Assembly: GCF_001953885.1 (NCBI RefSeq)
Contig: NZ_MQUS01000003.1
Location: 186,001 to 250,000 of the forward strand
Direction: 5' to 3'
Length of the DNA: 64,000 nucleotides
Origin: Streptomyces sp. IMTB 2501
GTDB taxonomy: Bacteria; Actinomycetota; Actinomycetes; Streptomycetales; Streptomycetaceae
The translations under genes and the position numbers were made by a program. The notes under the pieces are model-generated. The model saw only the letters and a program-made list of their open reading frames with translations, was not told the DNA's origin and made no database searches. Shown piece by piece: positions 1 to 8,458 of this stretch. Every line of letters starts with the position of its first letter. Within the stretch, counting starts at the first letter, position 1.

Positions 1-280
1 CGCCGCCTTCGCGGCCGTGGCCACGCCCAGCCCCGACCCGGGCACGATGCTGGCGCTGGCGGCGCCGATCTGGGCGCTGTTCTTCATCGCCGTGGCCATC
101 GCGCTGCTCAACGACCGGCGCAAGGCGCGCCGGGCGGCCGAGGGACCCGCCGACGACGAGGCCTCCGAGCTGGACCTCACGCCCGAGGGGATCGGCGAGG
201 TTGAGCCCGTCCCGGCCGCCGGGGCGCTGCCCGAGCAGTCAGGCACGGACCGGGTCAACGGCTACGACGACGTGACCTGA
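1..280 (+). CDS. tatC: Sec-independent translocase TatC, 3' end only
   Basis: This is the C-terminal part of TatC, the multispanning receptor subunit of the twin-arginine translocase that exports folded proteins. The open frame runs in from the left edge, so the start lies outside the window. The visible protein has the typical loop with TPSPDPGTM followed by a last hydrophobic helix (roughly LALAAPIWALFFIAVAIALL), then a basic stretch (NDRRKARR) and a long acidic, disordered cytoplasmic tail as in streptomycete TatC. The first in-frame GTG is internal to the gene and is not a true start. The gene precedes the helicase as it does in S. coelicolor (recalled). The family call is confident; the rest of the gene cannot be seen. 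Confidence 0.85.
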   Translation, partial: AAFAAVATPSPDPGTMLALAAPIWALFFIAVAIALLNDRRKARRAAEGPADDEASELDLTPEGIGEVEPVPAAGALPEQSGTDRVNGYDDVT

Positions 281-306
281 GCCAAGACCGCACCGAACCG
301 CGCACG

Positions 307-343
307 ATGCCCCCGCCCCGGACGATTCCCGGGACGGGGGCAT
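307..343 (+). terminator. Rho-independent-type hairpin after tatC
   Basis: A GC-rich inverted repeat has perfect outer arms ATGCCCCCG and CGGGGGCAT, with CCCCGG/CCGGGA pairing inside. It lies 26 bases after the tatC stop codon and well before the helicase start. There is no U-run, which is usual for streptomycete terminators. Confidence 0.65.
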
Positions 344-452
344 TCGCCTTCGCTGGCCATCGGTCCCGCCGATCAGCCGTCTTCGTCGATCAGCCCACGT
401 TCGGATAATGATCGTCCTGTTGTCAGTGGGGCCCGGTACGCTCGAAAGCACG

Positions 453-3260
453 ATGACAGAGGACCTCTCACCGGCCGAGCGGTACGCGGCAGCCCGCAGG
501 CGGGCAGCCGAGCAGGCCACCGCGCTCGCGTCCTTCCGCGAGATGTACGACTTCGGCCTCGACCCCTTCCAGATCGAGGCCTGCGAGGCGCTTGAGACGG
601 GGAAGGGCGTGCTGGTGGCCGCCCCCACCGGCTCGGGCAAGACGATCGTGGGCGAGTTCGCCGTCCACCTCGCCCTCCAGCAGGGCAAGAAGTGCTTCTA
701 CACGACACCCATCAAGGCACTGTCGAACCAGAAGTACGCCGACCTGTGCCGCCGCTACGGCACGGACAAGGTCGGCCTCCTCACCGGCGACAACAGCGTC
801 AACTCCGAAGCCCCGGTGGTCATCATGACCACCGAGGTCCTGCGGAACATGCTCTACGCCGGCTCCCAGACCCTCCTCGGCCTCGGCTACGTGGTCATGG
901 ACGAGGTGCACTACCTCTCCGACCGCTTCCGCGGCGCCGTCTGGGAAGAGGTGATCATCCACCTGCCCGAATCCGTGACCCTGGTGTCACTGTCGGCGAC
1001 CGTGTCCAACGCCGAGGAGTTCGGTGACTGGCTGGACACCGTCCGTGGCGACACCGAGGTGATCGTCTCCGAGCACCGGCCCGTGCCGCTCTTCCAGCAC
1101 GTGCTCGCCGGACGCCGGATGTACGACCTGTTCGAGGAGGGCGAGGGCCACAAGAAGGCCGTCAACCCCGACCTGGTCCGCCTGGCCCGCATGGAGGCCA
1201 CCAGACCGTCGTACCAGGACCGCAGGCGCGGCCGGGCGATGCGCGAGGCCGACCGGGAGCGGGAGCGCAGACAGCGCTCGCGCGTGTGGACGCCGGGCCG
1301 TCCCGAGGTCATCGAGCGCCTCGACTCCGAGGGCCTGCTCCCCGCCATCACGTTCATCTTCAGCCGCGCCGCCTGCGAGGCCGCCGTCCAGCAGTGCCTG
1401 TACGCGGGCCTCAGGCTCAACGACGAGGAGGCGCGGGAGCAGGTCCGTGCCCTGGTCGAGGAGCGCACCGCCACCATCCCGTCCGAGGACCTGCACGTCC
1501 TCGGGTACTACGAGTGGCTGGAGGGCCTGGAGCGCGGCATCGCCGCCCATCACGCGGGCATGCTGCCGACCTTCAAGGAGGTCGTCGAGGAGCTGTTCGT
1601 ACGCGGCCTGGTCAAGGCCGTGTTCGCCACCGAGACCCTCGCGCTCGGCATCAACATGCCCGCCCGTTCCGTGGTGCTGGAAAAGCTCGTCAAGTGGAAC
1701 GGCGAGCAGCATGCCGACATCACCCCCGGCGAGTACACGCAGCTCACCGGCCGCGCCGGCCGGCGTGGCATCGACATCGAGGGCCACGCGGTCGTGCTGT
1801 GGCAGCGCGGGATGAGCCCCGAGCACCTGGCCGGTCTCGCGGGCACGCGTACGTACCCGCTGCGCTCCAGCTTCAAGCCGTCGTACAACATGGCGGTCAA
1901 CCTGGTCGAGCAGTTCGGCCGGCATCGCTCGCGCGAACTGCTGGAGACCTCGTTCGCGCAGTTCCAGGCCGACAAGTCGGTCGTCGGGATCTCCCGCCAG
2001 GTGCAGCGCAACGAAGAGGGCCTGGCCGGCTACAAGACCTCCATGACCTGCCACCTCGGCGACTTCGAGGACTACGCGCGACTGCGCCGCGAGCTCAAGG
2101 ACCGCGAGACCGAGCTGGCCCGGCAGGGCGCCAACCAGCGGCGCGCCGAGGCGGCTGTGGCCCTGGAGAAACTCAAGCCGGGGGACGTCATCCACGTACC
2201 CACGGGCAAGTACGCCGGTCTGGCCCTCGTGCTGGACCCGGGCCTGCCCGCCGGCCGCTCCAACGGCCACCGCGGCTTCGACCACCACGACGGCCCGCGC
2301 CCGCTGGTGCTCACCGCCGAGCGGCAGGTCAAGCGGCTGGCGTCGATGGACTTCCCCGTCCCGGTCGAGCCGCTGGACCGGATGCGGATCCCCAAGTCCT
2401 TCAACCCGCGCTCCCCGCAGTCCCGCCGGGACCTGGCCTCCGCGCTGCGCACCAAGGCCGGGCACATCCCGCCGGAGCGGGCCCGCAAGAAGCGCTCGCA
2501 GGCCGCCGACGACCGCGAGATCGCCCGGCTGCGCACCGCCATCCGCGCGCACCCCTGCCACGGCTGCGACGACCGTGAGGACCACGCCCGTTGGGCCGAG
2601 CGCTACCACCGGCTGCTGCGCGACACCTCACAGCTGGAGCGCCGCATCGAGGGCCGTACGAACACCATCGCGCGGACCTTCGACCGGATCGTGGCCCTGC
2701 TGACCGAACTGGACTATCTGCGCGGCGACGAGGTCACCGAACACGGCAAGCGGCTCGCCCGGCTGTACGGCGAACTCGACCTGCTCGCCAGTGAATGCCT
2801 GCGCGAGAGAGTCTGGGAGGGCCTCGCCCCCGCCGAACTCGCCGCGTGTGTCTCGGCGTTGGTGTACGAGGCGCGGGTCAGCGACGACGCGATGGCGCCC
2901 AAGCTGCCCTCGGGCAAGGCGAAGGCCGCGCTCGGTGAGATGGTCCGGATCTGGGGCCGGCTCGACGGTCTGGAGGAGGAGTTCCGGATCAACCAGACCG
3001 AGGGCGTCGGGCAGCGCGAGCCCGATCTCGGCTTCGCCTGGGCCGCGTACATGTGGGCCTCGGGCAAGGGACTCGACGAGGTGCTGCGCGAGGCGGACAT
3101 GCCAGCGGGGGACTTCGTCCGGTGGTGCAAGCAGGTCATCGACGTGCTGGGCCAGATTTCCGCGGCTGCTCCCGTGGAGGGCTCGACCGTGGCCAAGGCC
3201 GCGCGCAAGGCCGTCGATCAGTTGCTGCGGGGTGTGGTCGCCTACTCGTCCGTGGGATGA
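453..3260 (+). CDS. helY: Ski2-like DEAD/DEAH-box RNA helicase HelY
   Basis: A 935-residue superfamily-2 helicase of the HelY/Ski2/Mtr4 type, an ATP-dependent RNA unwinding enzyme thought to act in RNA processing or decay. Visible motifs are Walker A APTGSGKT (about residues 56-63), motif II DEVH (150-153), motif III SAT (about 182) and motif VI QLTGRAGRRG (about 430-439). A long C-terminal part is typical of the Ski2 arch and helical-bundle region. The ATG at 453 (MTEDLSPAERYAAARRRAAE) is preferred over the in-frame ATG 45 bases upstream because the upstream residues look non-coding and family members start this way. The gene is transcribed alone, between a hairpin after tatC and one after its own stop. 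Confidence 0.92.
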   Translation: MTEDLSPAERYAAARRRAAEQATALASFREMYDFGLDPFQIEACEALETGKGVLVAAPTGSGKTIVGEFAVHLALQQGKKCFYTTPIKALSNQKYADLCRRYGTDKVGLLTGDNSVNSEAPVVIMTTEVLRNMLYAGSQTLLGLGYVVMDEVHYLSDRFRGAVWEEVIIHLPESVTLVSLSATVSNAEEFGDWLDTVRGDTEVIVSEHRPVPLFQHVLAGRRMYDLFEEGEGHKKAVNPDLVRLARMEATRPSYQDRRRGRAMREADRERERRQRSRVWTPGRPEVIERLDSEGLLPAITFIFSRAACEAAVQQCLYAGLRLNDEEAREQVRALVEERTATIPSEDLHVLGYYEWLEGLERGIAAHHAGMLPTFKEVVEELFVRGLVKAVFATETLALGINMPARSVVLEKLVKWNGEQHADITPGEYTQLTGRAGRRGIDIEGHAVVLWQRGMSPEHLAGLAGTRTYPLRSSFKPSYNMAVNLVEQFGRHRSRELLETSFAQFQADKSVVGISRQVQRNEEGLAGYKTSMTCHLGDFEDYARLRRELKDRETELARQGANQRRAEAAVALEKLKPGDVIHVPTGKYAGLALVLDPGLPAGRSNGHRGFDHHDGPRPLVLTAERQVKRLASMDFPVPVEPLDRMRIPKSFNPRSPQSRRDLASALRTKAGHIPPERARKKRSQAADDREIARLRTAIRAHPCHGCDDREDHARWAERYHRLLRDTSQLERRIEGRTNTIARTFDRIVALLTELDYLRGDEVTEHGKRLARLYGELDLLASECLRERVWEGLAPAELAACVSALVYEARVSDDAMAPKLPSGKAKAALGEMVRIWGRLDGLEEEFRINQTEGVGQREPDLGFAWAAYMWASGKGLDEVLREADMPAGDFVRWCKQVIDVLGQISAAAPVEGSTVAKAARKAVDQLLRGVVAYSSVG

Positions 3261-3277
3261 CCTGCCTGGCGCTTTGA

Positions 3278-3297
3278 GGGGCCGCTTCGGCGGCCCC
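3278..3297 (+). terminator. Strong hairpin terminator after helY
   Basis: A perfect 8-bp stem, GGGGCCGC and GCGGCCCC, encloses a TTCG tetraloop and begins 18 bases after the helicase stop. A UUCG-type loop on a GC stem is exceptionally stable. The following 290 bases before rarA carry no gene; they presumably hold the conservon promoter, but I see no convincing -10/-35 pair. Confidence 0.85.
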
Positions 3298-3589
3298 TTC
3301 ACTTATTACGGTGAGTAGTTTTCGCATGCCCATCTGCCGTTACCGAACGTGTTCGAATTGCAGCTGAGTGTGTAAATACGCCTGAGCGTACTCCTGCCGC
3401 AAGGGTCATTTCAGGTGCTTGCTGAATATGACACGGCGATGATCCGGTCGGACTAAGCTCGCCCGCGGCGCACCGAGTTGAGGTAATTCGTGCGTCTGTT
3501 CCCAAACATGCGATAGATCCCGACAGTTCCATGAACCTTCCCCACAAAAGCTCCCCCGACACCCAGCCGATTCGTCTCAGAAGGCATCC

Positions 3590-5254
3590 ATGGTGAGTGT
3601 TCAGAAGCCTCCCGGTCGCCGTGAACGTCCCTATGCGCGCGTGCTGTTGCCTCCCGCCATATTGATGGCGGCCGCGACCGGGGCCGCCGTCGCCCTGGCG
3701 CCGTCCTCGGCCCGCATCGCCGTCGGCGTGACCGGGGCCCTGGCCGTGCTGCTGGTCCTCGCCACCGGCGCCGAGGCCGCCCGCCGTGGCCGCAGGCTCC
3801 GCGAGGAACAGGCCGAGCACGCCCGTCACGCCGCGTATCTGCAGCACCGGATCGCCGCCCAGGACGAGCTGATCGAGAAGTTCGCCACCGACATCATCCC
3901 CACCGGTCTGCTGCGGCTGCGCGCCGGAGAACCGCTGCGGGACGTCCTGACCAACATCTACGACGCCGACCCCGAGCTGCGCGCCCTGCCGGACATGTAC
4001 CGCGAGATGTTCCGCGTCTCGCTGCGCGGCGCCGACCGCGAGATCTCGATGCGCGACGCCACCGAGCGCTCGTACGTGAGCATCGCCCGTCGCGTCCAGG
4101 CCATCGTCCACCAGCAGTCCAAGGAACTGCGCGAGATGGAGGAGGACCACGGCCGCAACCCCGAGGTCTTCGACGACCTGCTGCGCATCGACCACGGCAC
4201 CTCGCTGATCGGCCGTCTCGCCGACACCATCTCCGTCCTCGGCGGCGGCCGCCCCGGCCGCCAGTGGCCCCTGCCGGTCTCCCTCTACAGCACGCTGCGC
4301 GGTGCCATGTCGCGCATCCTGGAGTACCGCCGCATCCAGCTGAACTCCATCGTCAACATCAACATCAAGGGCACCTCCGTCGAGCCGGTCATCCACGCCG
4401 CCGCCGAACTCCTCGACAACGCCACCCGCTACTCGCCGCCCACGGCCAAGGTGCATGTCACCGCCACCGAGGTGCAGACCGGCATCGTCATCGAGATCGA
4501 GGACGCCGGTGTCAGCCTCACCGAGGAGTCCCGCGCCCGCATCGAGAAGATGATCGAGGACGCCAAGAACCTCGACGACGCCCACAACCTCGGTGAGAAC
4601 CCGAGTCTCGGTCTGGCCGTCGTCGGCCGCCTGTGCAAGATGTTCGACATGGAGGTCTCGCTGCGGGCCTCCGCCTACGGCGGCTGCCGCGCGATCCTCG
4701 TCGTGCCGCGCGTCATGACCACCACCGAGCCCGGAGTCGGCGCGGCCCACGGAATCGGTGCCACCGGCACCCCGATGCCCCAGTTGGGCGCCGTGGAGGG
4801 CCCCAAGCGTCCGCCGAAGAAGCGCCGCCCCACCAGCCCCAAGATTCCCGCCGGGATCTCCATGGAGGACGACGTCCCCGCGGTCACCGAGTGGACCGCG
4901 GGCGGACTGCCGCAGCGCCGCAGCCGGATGAAGACCCCGCTGAGCCAGCGCTTCGCCGAGAAGGCCGAGGTCGAGCAGGCCGAGCGCGAGGGCAGGCCGA
5001 CCATCTGGTCGCAGCCCAAGCCCGAACCGGAGCCCGAGATGGACCCCGAGATCAAGAAGCTCAGGGAGCGGCCGATCGGCCAGGGGATCGAGGACTTCTG
5101 GAACGGCCTGCGCAAGGGCATGCCCGAGGACGCCACCGGGCCCGAACTGACCGACTTCACCCGGCACCCGGAAAAGTACGTGCACCTGCTCAACGATTCG
5201 GACACCGCCACCGAGGCCGCCACCGGGGCCGACGACGAGGGGGACCTCAAGTGA
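3590..5254 (+). CDS. rarA: Conservon sensor kinase-like protein RarA (CvnA9)
   Basis: First gene of a conservon (cvn) operon: a membrane-anchored protein with a histidine-kinase-type ATPase domain, 554 residues. Two hydrophobic segments near the N terminus (about 18-37 and 42-61) are followed by a long cytosolic linker and an HATPase domain with an N-box (ELLDNATRYSPP, about residue 273 on), a G1-like DAG and a G2-like LGLAVVGRL. No clear phosphoacceptor H-box is seen, as is usual for this nitrate-sensor-like family. The C-terminal 180 residues are charged and Pro-rich. The start ATG has GAAGG just upstream. In S. coelicolor the rar locus affects aerial mycelium formation and antibiotic production (established knowledge). 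Confidence 0.9.
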   Translation: MVSVQKPPGRRERPYARVLLPPAILMAAATGAAVALAPSSARIAVGVTGALAVLLVLATGAEAARRGRRLREEQAEHARHAAYLQHRIAAQDELIEKFATDIIPTGLLRLRAGEPLRDVLTNIYDADPELRALPDMYREMFRVSLRGADREISMRDATERSYVSIARRVQAIVHQQSKELREMEEDHGRNPEVFDDLLRIDHGTSLIGRLADTISVLGGGRPGRQWPLPVSLYSTLRGAMSRILEYRRIQLNSIVNINIKGTSVEPVIHAAAELLDNATRYSPPTAKVHVTATEVQTGIVIEIEDAGVSLTEESRARIEKMIEDAKNLDDAHNLGENPSLGLAVVGRLCKMFDMEVSLRASAYGGCRAILVVPRVMTTTEPGVGAAHGIGATGTPMPQLGAVEGPKRPPKKRRPTSPKIPAGISMEDDVPAVTEWTAGGLPQRRSRMKTPLSQRFAEKAEVEQAEREGRPTIWSQPKPEPEPEMDPEIKKLRERPIGQGIEDFWNGLRKGMPEDATGPELTDFTRHPEKYVHLLNDSDTATEAATGADDEGDLK

Positions 5255-5655
5255 TCCAGCAGCGAGGCAACATCGACTGGATGCTCAAGCAGCTGAACGA
5301 CGGCGTGCCGGGCATCGAGATGATCGTGGTCCTCTCCGCGGACGGACTGCGCATCGCCCGCTACGGCGGAGACCCCGACGCCGCCGACCGCGTGGCCGCC
5401 GCCTGCGCGGGCGTGCAGAGCCTGGCCGGCGCCATCATCCAGGAACTCCCGGGCGCCGGCGACATGAAGGTCGTCGTCTTCGAGATCGAGGGCGGCTACT
5501 TCTACCTCATGAACGCCGGCGACAACGCCTATCTCGCCGTACTCGCCGACGTGACCTGCGAGCCGGGCCGGATGAGCGGCATGATGCGCGACCTCGTCGT
5601 CCGGATCGGCGCCCATCTCACCAGTCCGCCCCGGCGGAACGGGCAGACCGTATGA
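5251..5655 (+). CDS. rarB: Conservon roadblock/LC7 protein RarB (CvnB9)
   Basis: Second conservon gene: a 134-residue roadblock/LC7-fold protein beginning VIQQRGNIDWMLKQL and containing GIEMIVVLSADGLRIA, the hallmark of this family. Such proteins act as regulators or GAP-like partners of small GTPases such as the one encoded two genes downstream. The GTG start overlaps the rarA stop by four bases (GTGA), so translation is coupled. The reading frame remains open far upstream inside rarA, but only this start fits the family length of about 135 residues. Confidence 0.92.
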   Translation: MIQQRGNIDWMLKQLNDGVPGIEMIVVLSADGLRIARYGGDPDAADRVAAACAGVQSLAGAIIQELPGAGDMKVVVFEIEGGYFYLMNAGDNAYLAVLADVTCEPGRMSGMMRDLVVRIGAHLTSPPRRNGQTV

Positions 5656-6068
5656 CTCCTCCACGACGCAAACGGCGCGAGCCGAAGCCCCCGCCGCAGC
5701 CGCCGGCGCCCACAGCGGCGGACGGCGAGGCCGAGCCCGCACCCAGGAACCCCGAGCGGCTGTACACGGTCGCCGGATCCGAGGACGGAGCACGCGCCGA
5801 ACTCGACCTCGTGACGTTGATCGTGGCGCGCGACGCGCCCCAGGTGGCCGCCTCACCGGAGCAGGCGTCGGTACTACGGCTCTGTGCCAACCCGCTGTCC
5901 GTGGCCGAGCTCTCGGCCTATCTGAATCTGCCGTTCAGCGCGATGACCGTCCTGATCACCGAGATGATCACGGCCGAACTGGTGCAGGCGCGCGCCCCGA
6001 TCGCCCGTCAGGCGGTTCCCGACCGTTCCATCCTCGAAGCGGTGATGCATGGACTTCAAAGGCTCTGA
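5652..6068 (+). CDS. rarC: Conservon DUF742 protein RarC (CvnC9)
   Basis: Third conservon gene: a 138-residue DUF742 protein. The N-terminal third is basic and Pro-rich. The conserved domain starts around LYTVAGSEDGARAELDLVTL and continues with a winged-helix-like segment (LCANPLSVAELSAYLNLPF), ending ILEAVMHGLQRL. It overlaps rarB by an ATGA junction and the next gene by 20 bases, so the operon is translated as a block. DUF742 proteins are suspected nucleic-acid-binding or adaptor partners of the conservon GTPase; their exact role is unproven. Confidence 0.9.
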   Translation: MTPPRRKRREPKPPPQPPAPTAADGEAEPAPRNPERLYTVAGSEDGARAELDLVTLIVARDAPQVAASPEQASVLRLCANPLSVAELSAYLNLPFSAMTVLITEMITAELVQARAPIARQAVPDRSILEAVMHGLQRL

Positions 6069-6669
6069 CACCATCCCCGGCCCACGCACCGAGGATCATC
6101 TGCCGCACTCGGCCGAGACCGCGGTGAAGATCGTGATCGTGGGCGGTTTCGGCGTCGGCAAGACCACCATGGTCGGTTCCGTCAGCGAGATCAGACCGCT
6201 GACGACCGAGGAGACCATGACCCAGGCCGGTATCGGCGTGGACGACAACTACGGTTCCGAGTCCAAGACGGCCACCACCGTGGCCATGGACTTCGGCCGC
6301 ATCAGCATCACCGACAAACTGGTGCTCTACCTGTTCGGCACCCCCGGCCAGGAGCGCTTCTGGTTCCTGTGGAACGGGCTGTTCGAAGGCGCGCTCGGCG
6401 CCGTCGTCCTCGTCGACACCCGGCGTCTGGAAGTCAGCTTCGACGTCATGGGCCGGCTGGAGGAATGCGGCGTGCCCTTCGTCGTCGCCGTCAACACCTT
6501 TCCCGACGCGCCCCGTTACCCCGTCGAGGAACTGCGTACCGCGCTCGACCTGACCCCGGAGATCCCGATCATGGAGTGCGACGTACGGCGCCGGGCCTCC
6601 AGCAGGGACGTGCTGATGACCCTGACGCGCTTCCTGCACTCGATCGCCATGTCCCGCGCACTCATCTGA
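6049..6669 (+). CDS. rarD: Conservon Ras-like GTPase RarD (CvnD9)
   Basis: A 206-residue small GTPase of the conservon D family. The P-loop is GGFGVGKTT (residues 32-40). The G3 region reads FGTPGQERF (about 96-104) instead of DxxGQ, and the G4 region reads NTFPD (149-153) instead of NKxD. Both departures are typical of this family rather than damage. It is expected to cycle between GTP and GDP forms and to form a membrane-associated complex with RarA, RarB and RarC, loosely analogous to eukaryotic G-protein signalling. The start lies inside the 3' end of rarC. An unusual run of 11-bp repeats begins at its stop codon. Confidence 0.92.
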   Translation: MDFKGSDTIPGPRTEDHLPHSAETAVKIVIVGGFGVGKTTMVGSVSEIRPLTTEETMTQAGIGVDDNYGSESKTATTVAMDFGRISITDKLVLYLFGTPGQERFWFLWNGLFEGALGAVVLVDTRRLEVSFDVMGRLEECGVPFVVAVNTFPDAPRYPVEELRTALDLTPEIPIMECDVRRRASSRDVLMTLTRFLHSIAMSRALI

Positions 6670-6750
6670 TCCGAACCTGATCCGAACCTGATCAGGACCT
6701 GATGAGAACCCGATCCGAATGATCCGAACCTGATCCGAACTTGATTCGAC
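6666..6750. repeat. Eight degenerate 11-bp tandem repeats between rarD and rarE
   Basis: Starting in the last codon of rarD, the unit CTGATCCGAAC recurs about eight times in direct orientation. Copies 1, 2 and 7 are exact; others vary (CTGATCAGGAC, CTGATGAGAAC, CCGATCCGAAT, a 9-base copy and a decayed last one). The 11-bp period places each GATC core on the same DNA face. It fills nearly all the gap to the P450 gene. It could be an operator array, an mRNA feature or simple slippage expansion; no function is assigned. Confidence 0.85.
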
Positions 6751-6795
6751 CGCAGTCGTACGACCCCCACAACCTTCCCGTTCCGGAGCGACACC

Positions 6796-8283
6796 GTGAC
6801 GTCTGATTCCTCCTCGCTGACCGACACCGACTCCACCCCCGGCCCGCCGCCGGGCTGCCCCGCCCACAACCTCGGACCCGGCGGTCTGCACCGGCTCTAC
6901 GGCCCCGATGCACAGGACCTGGGCGACCTCTACGAGCGGCTGCGGGAGCAGCACGGCACCGTGGCGCCCGTGCTGCTGCACGAGGACGTGCCGATGTGGG
7001 TGGTCCTCGGGCACGCCGAGAACCAGCACCTGGTGCGGAGCCCCTCCCTGTACACCCGCGACAGCCGGATCTGGAGCGCGCTGGCGGACGGCACGGTCAA
7101 GCCCGACCACCCGCTCATGCCGCACATCGCCTGGCAGCCGATCTGCTCGCACGCCGAGGGCGACGAGCACCAGCGGCTGCGCGCGGCCGTCACCGCGGCC
7201 ATGACCACCATCGACCACCGCACCCTGCGCCGTCACATCGGCCTCCACACCCAGGCGCTGGTCAACAGGTTCTGCGAACGCGGCCGGGCCGACCTGGTGT
7301 CCCAGTTCGCCGACCATCTGCCGATGGCCGTCATGTGCGAGATCCTCGGCATGCCCGAGGAGTACAACGACCGGATGGTGCAGGCCGCCCGGGATGCCCT
7401 GAAGGGCACCGAGACCGCCATCCAGAGCCACACCTACGTCATGGACGCGCTGAGCCGGCTCACCACCCGACGCCGCGCCCGGCCCGAGGAGGACTTCACC
7501 AGCCACCTCGTCACCCACCCGGCCGGACTCAGCGACGACGAGGTCCGCGAACACCTGCGGCTCGTCCTCTTCGCGGCTTACGAGGCCACCGCGAACCTCC
7601 TCGCCAACGCGCTGCGCATGGTCCTCACCGAGCCGGGCTTCCGTGCCCGGCTCAGCGGCGGCCAGATGACCGTGCCGGAGGCGATCGAGCAGTCCCTGTG
7701 GGACGAGCCGCCGTTCAGCACCGTCCTCGGCTACTACGCCAAGCAGGACACCGAGTTGGGCGGGCAGCGCATCCGCAAGGGCGACGGCGTGCTCTTCGCG
7801 CCCGCGCCGGGCAACCTCGATCCGCGGATCCGCCCGGACCTGTCCGCGAGCATGCAGGGCAACCGCTCCCACCTCGCCTTCGGCGGCGGCCCGCACGAAT
7901 GCCCCGGACAGGACATCGGCCGCGCCATCGCCGACGTCGGCGTCGACGCGCTGCTGATGCGGCTGTCCGATGTCCAACTCCACTGCCTGGAAGAGGAGTT
8001 GCGCTGGCGTTCGTCCATCGCCTCCCGGCACCTGGTGGCCCTGCCCGTACGCTTCGAACCGAAGCCGCAGCAGGACGTCACCCTCCCGCCGCGGCCCATG
8101 GCCGTCCCCGCGCAGCGCTCCACGTGGCAGGCCGGCACGCTGACCGCTGAGCAGACCCCGGCCGCCGAGCCCCGCCCCACGCCCCCACCCCCCGCCGCCC
8201 CGCAGCCCTGCCCCACGGCACCGCAGCCGGCCCGCCGACGGGGCATCCTGCGGCGGCTGCTCCACTGGTGGCGCGGAGAGTGA
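6796..8283 (+). CDS. rarE: Conservon cytochrome P450 RarE (CvnE9, CYP156/157-like)
   Basis: A 495-residue cytochrome P450 closing the conservon. The haem-binding loop FGGGPHECPG is intact with the thiolate at Cys369, and the I-helix has AAYEAT (260-265). The K-helix carries EQSLW at 298-302 where almost all P450s have ExxR, so the normally invariant Arg is missing. Loss of ExxR with an EQSLW-type motif is known for the streptomycete CYP157 family and relatives (recalled). The C terminus has an added Pro-rich tail ending in a basic, Trp-containing segment (RRLLHWWRGE) that might contact membrane. The GTG start has GGAG 8 bases upstream. Substrate unknown. Confidence 0.88.
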   Translation: MTSDSSSLTDTDSTPGPPPGCPAHNLGPGGLHRLYGPDAQDLGDLYERLREQHGTVAPVLLHEDVPMWVVLGHAENQHLVRSPSLYTRDSRIWSALADGTVKPDHPLMPHIAWQPICSHAEGDEHQRLRAAVTAAMTTIDHRTLRRHIGLHTQALVNRFCERGRADLVSQFADHLPMAVMCEILGMPEEYNDRMVQAARDALKGTETAIQSHTYVMDALSRLTTRRRARPEEDFTSHLVTHPAGLSDDEVREHLRLVLFAAYEATANLLANALRMVLTEPGFRARLSGGQMTVPEAIEQSLWDEPPFSTVLGYYAKQDTELGGQRIRKGDGVLFAPAPGNLDPRIRPDLSASMQGNRSHLAFGGGPHECPGQDIGRAIADVGVDALLMRLSDVQLHCLEEELRWRSSIASRHLVALPVRFEPKPQQDVTLPPRPMAVPAQRSTWQAGTLTAEQTPAAEPRPTPPPPAAPQPCPTAPQPARRRGILRRLLHWWRGE

Positions 8284-8290
8284 CCGGAGG

Positions 8291-8458
8291 CTAGAGCCCG
8301 TCCGGCGGACCGGTCGCAGACATCGGCGGCGCTTCATCAGCGCAGGTGAGCGGGGGCCGGTACGTCCAACGCCGCTGGGTGCCCCCACGCCCTCCAGGCA
8401 ATGGGGGAGGGCGCGGCGGCCCCGGCGTCCGCGGCAGGATCCGCCGGACAGGCCCTAG
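8291..8458. mobile_element. Putative 168-bp MITE-like element with CTAG ends
   Basis: Both ends carry matching inverted repeats: the left begins CTAGAGCCCGTCCGGCGGA, and the right, read on the opposite strand, begins CTAGGGCCTGTCCGGCGGA. They agree at 17 of 19 positions. The element has no coding capacity, is exactly bounded by CTAG at each side, and contains an inner GC-rich inverted repeat (GCCCCCACGCCCTCC with GGGGGAGGGC). The right end supplies the stop codon of the neighbouring pseudouridine synthase gene. Non-autonomous element status is inferred from structure. Confidence 0.6.

Noticed and set aside
408..452. Upstream ATG as helicase start
   Set aside because: The extra 15 residues are not in keeping with the family, and the second ATG begins the usual N terminus.
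987..2609. Minus-strand 540-codon frame inside the helicase gene
   Set aside because: No motifs or ribosome site; opposite a clear helicase.
3299..5185. Minus-strand open frame of 628 codons opposite rarA
   Set aside because: It mirrors the conservon kinase gene, has no recognisable domains and a His/Gly/Asp-biased composition typical of antisense frames in GC-rich DNA.
6666..6750. CRISPR array
   Set aside because: The 11-bp units are contiguous without spacers and no cas genes are nearby.
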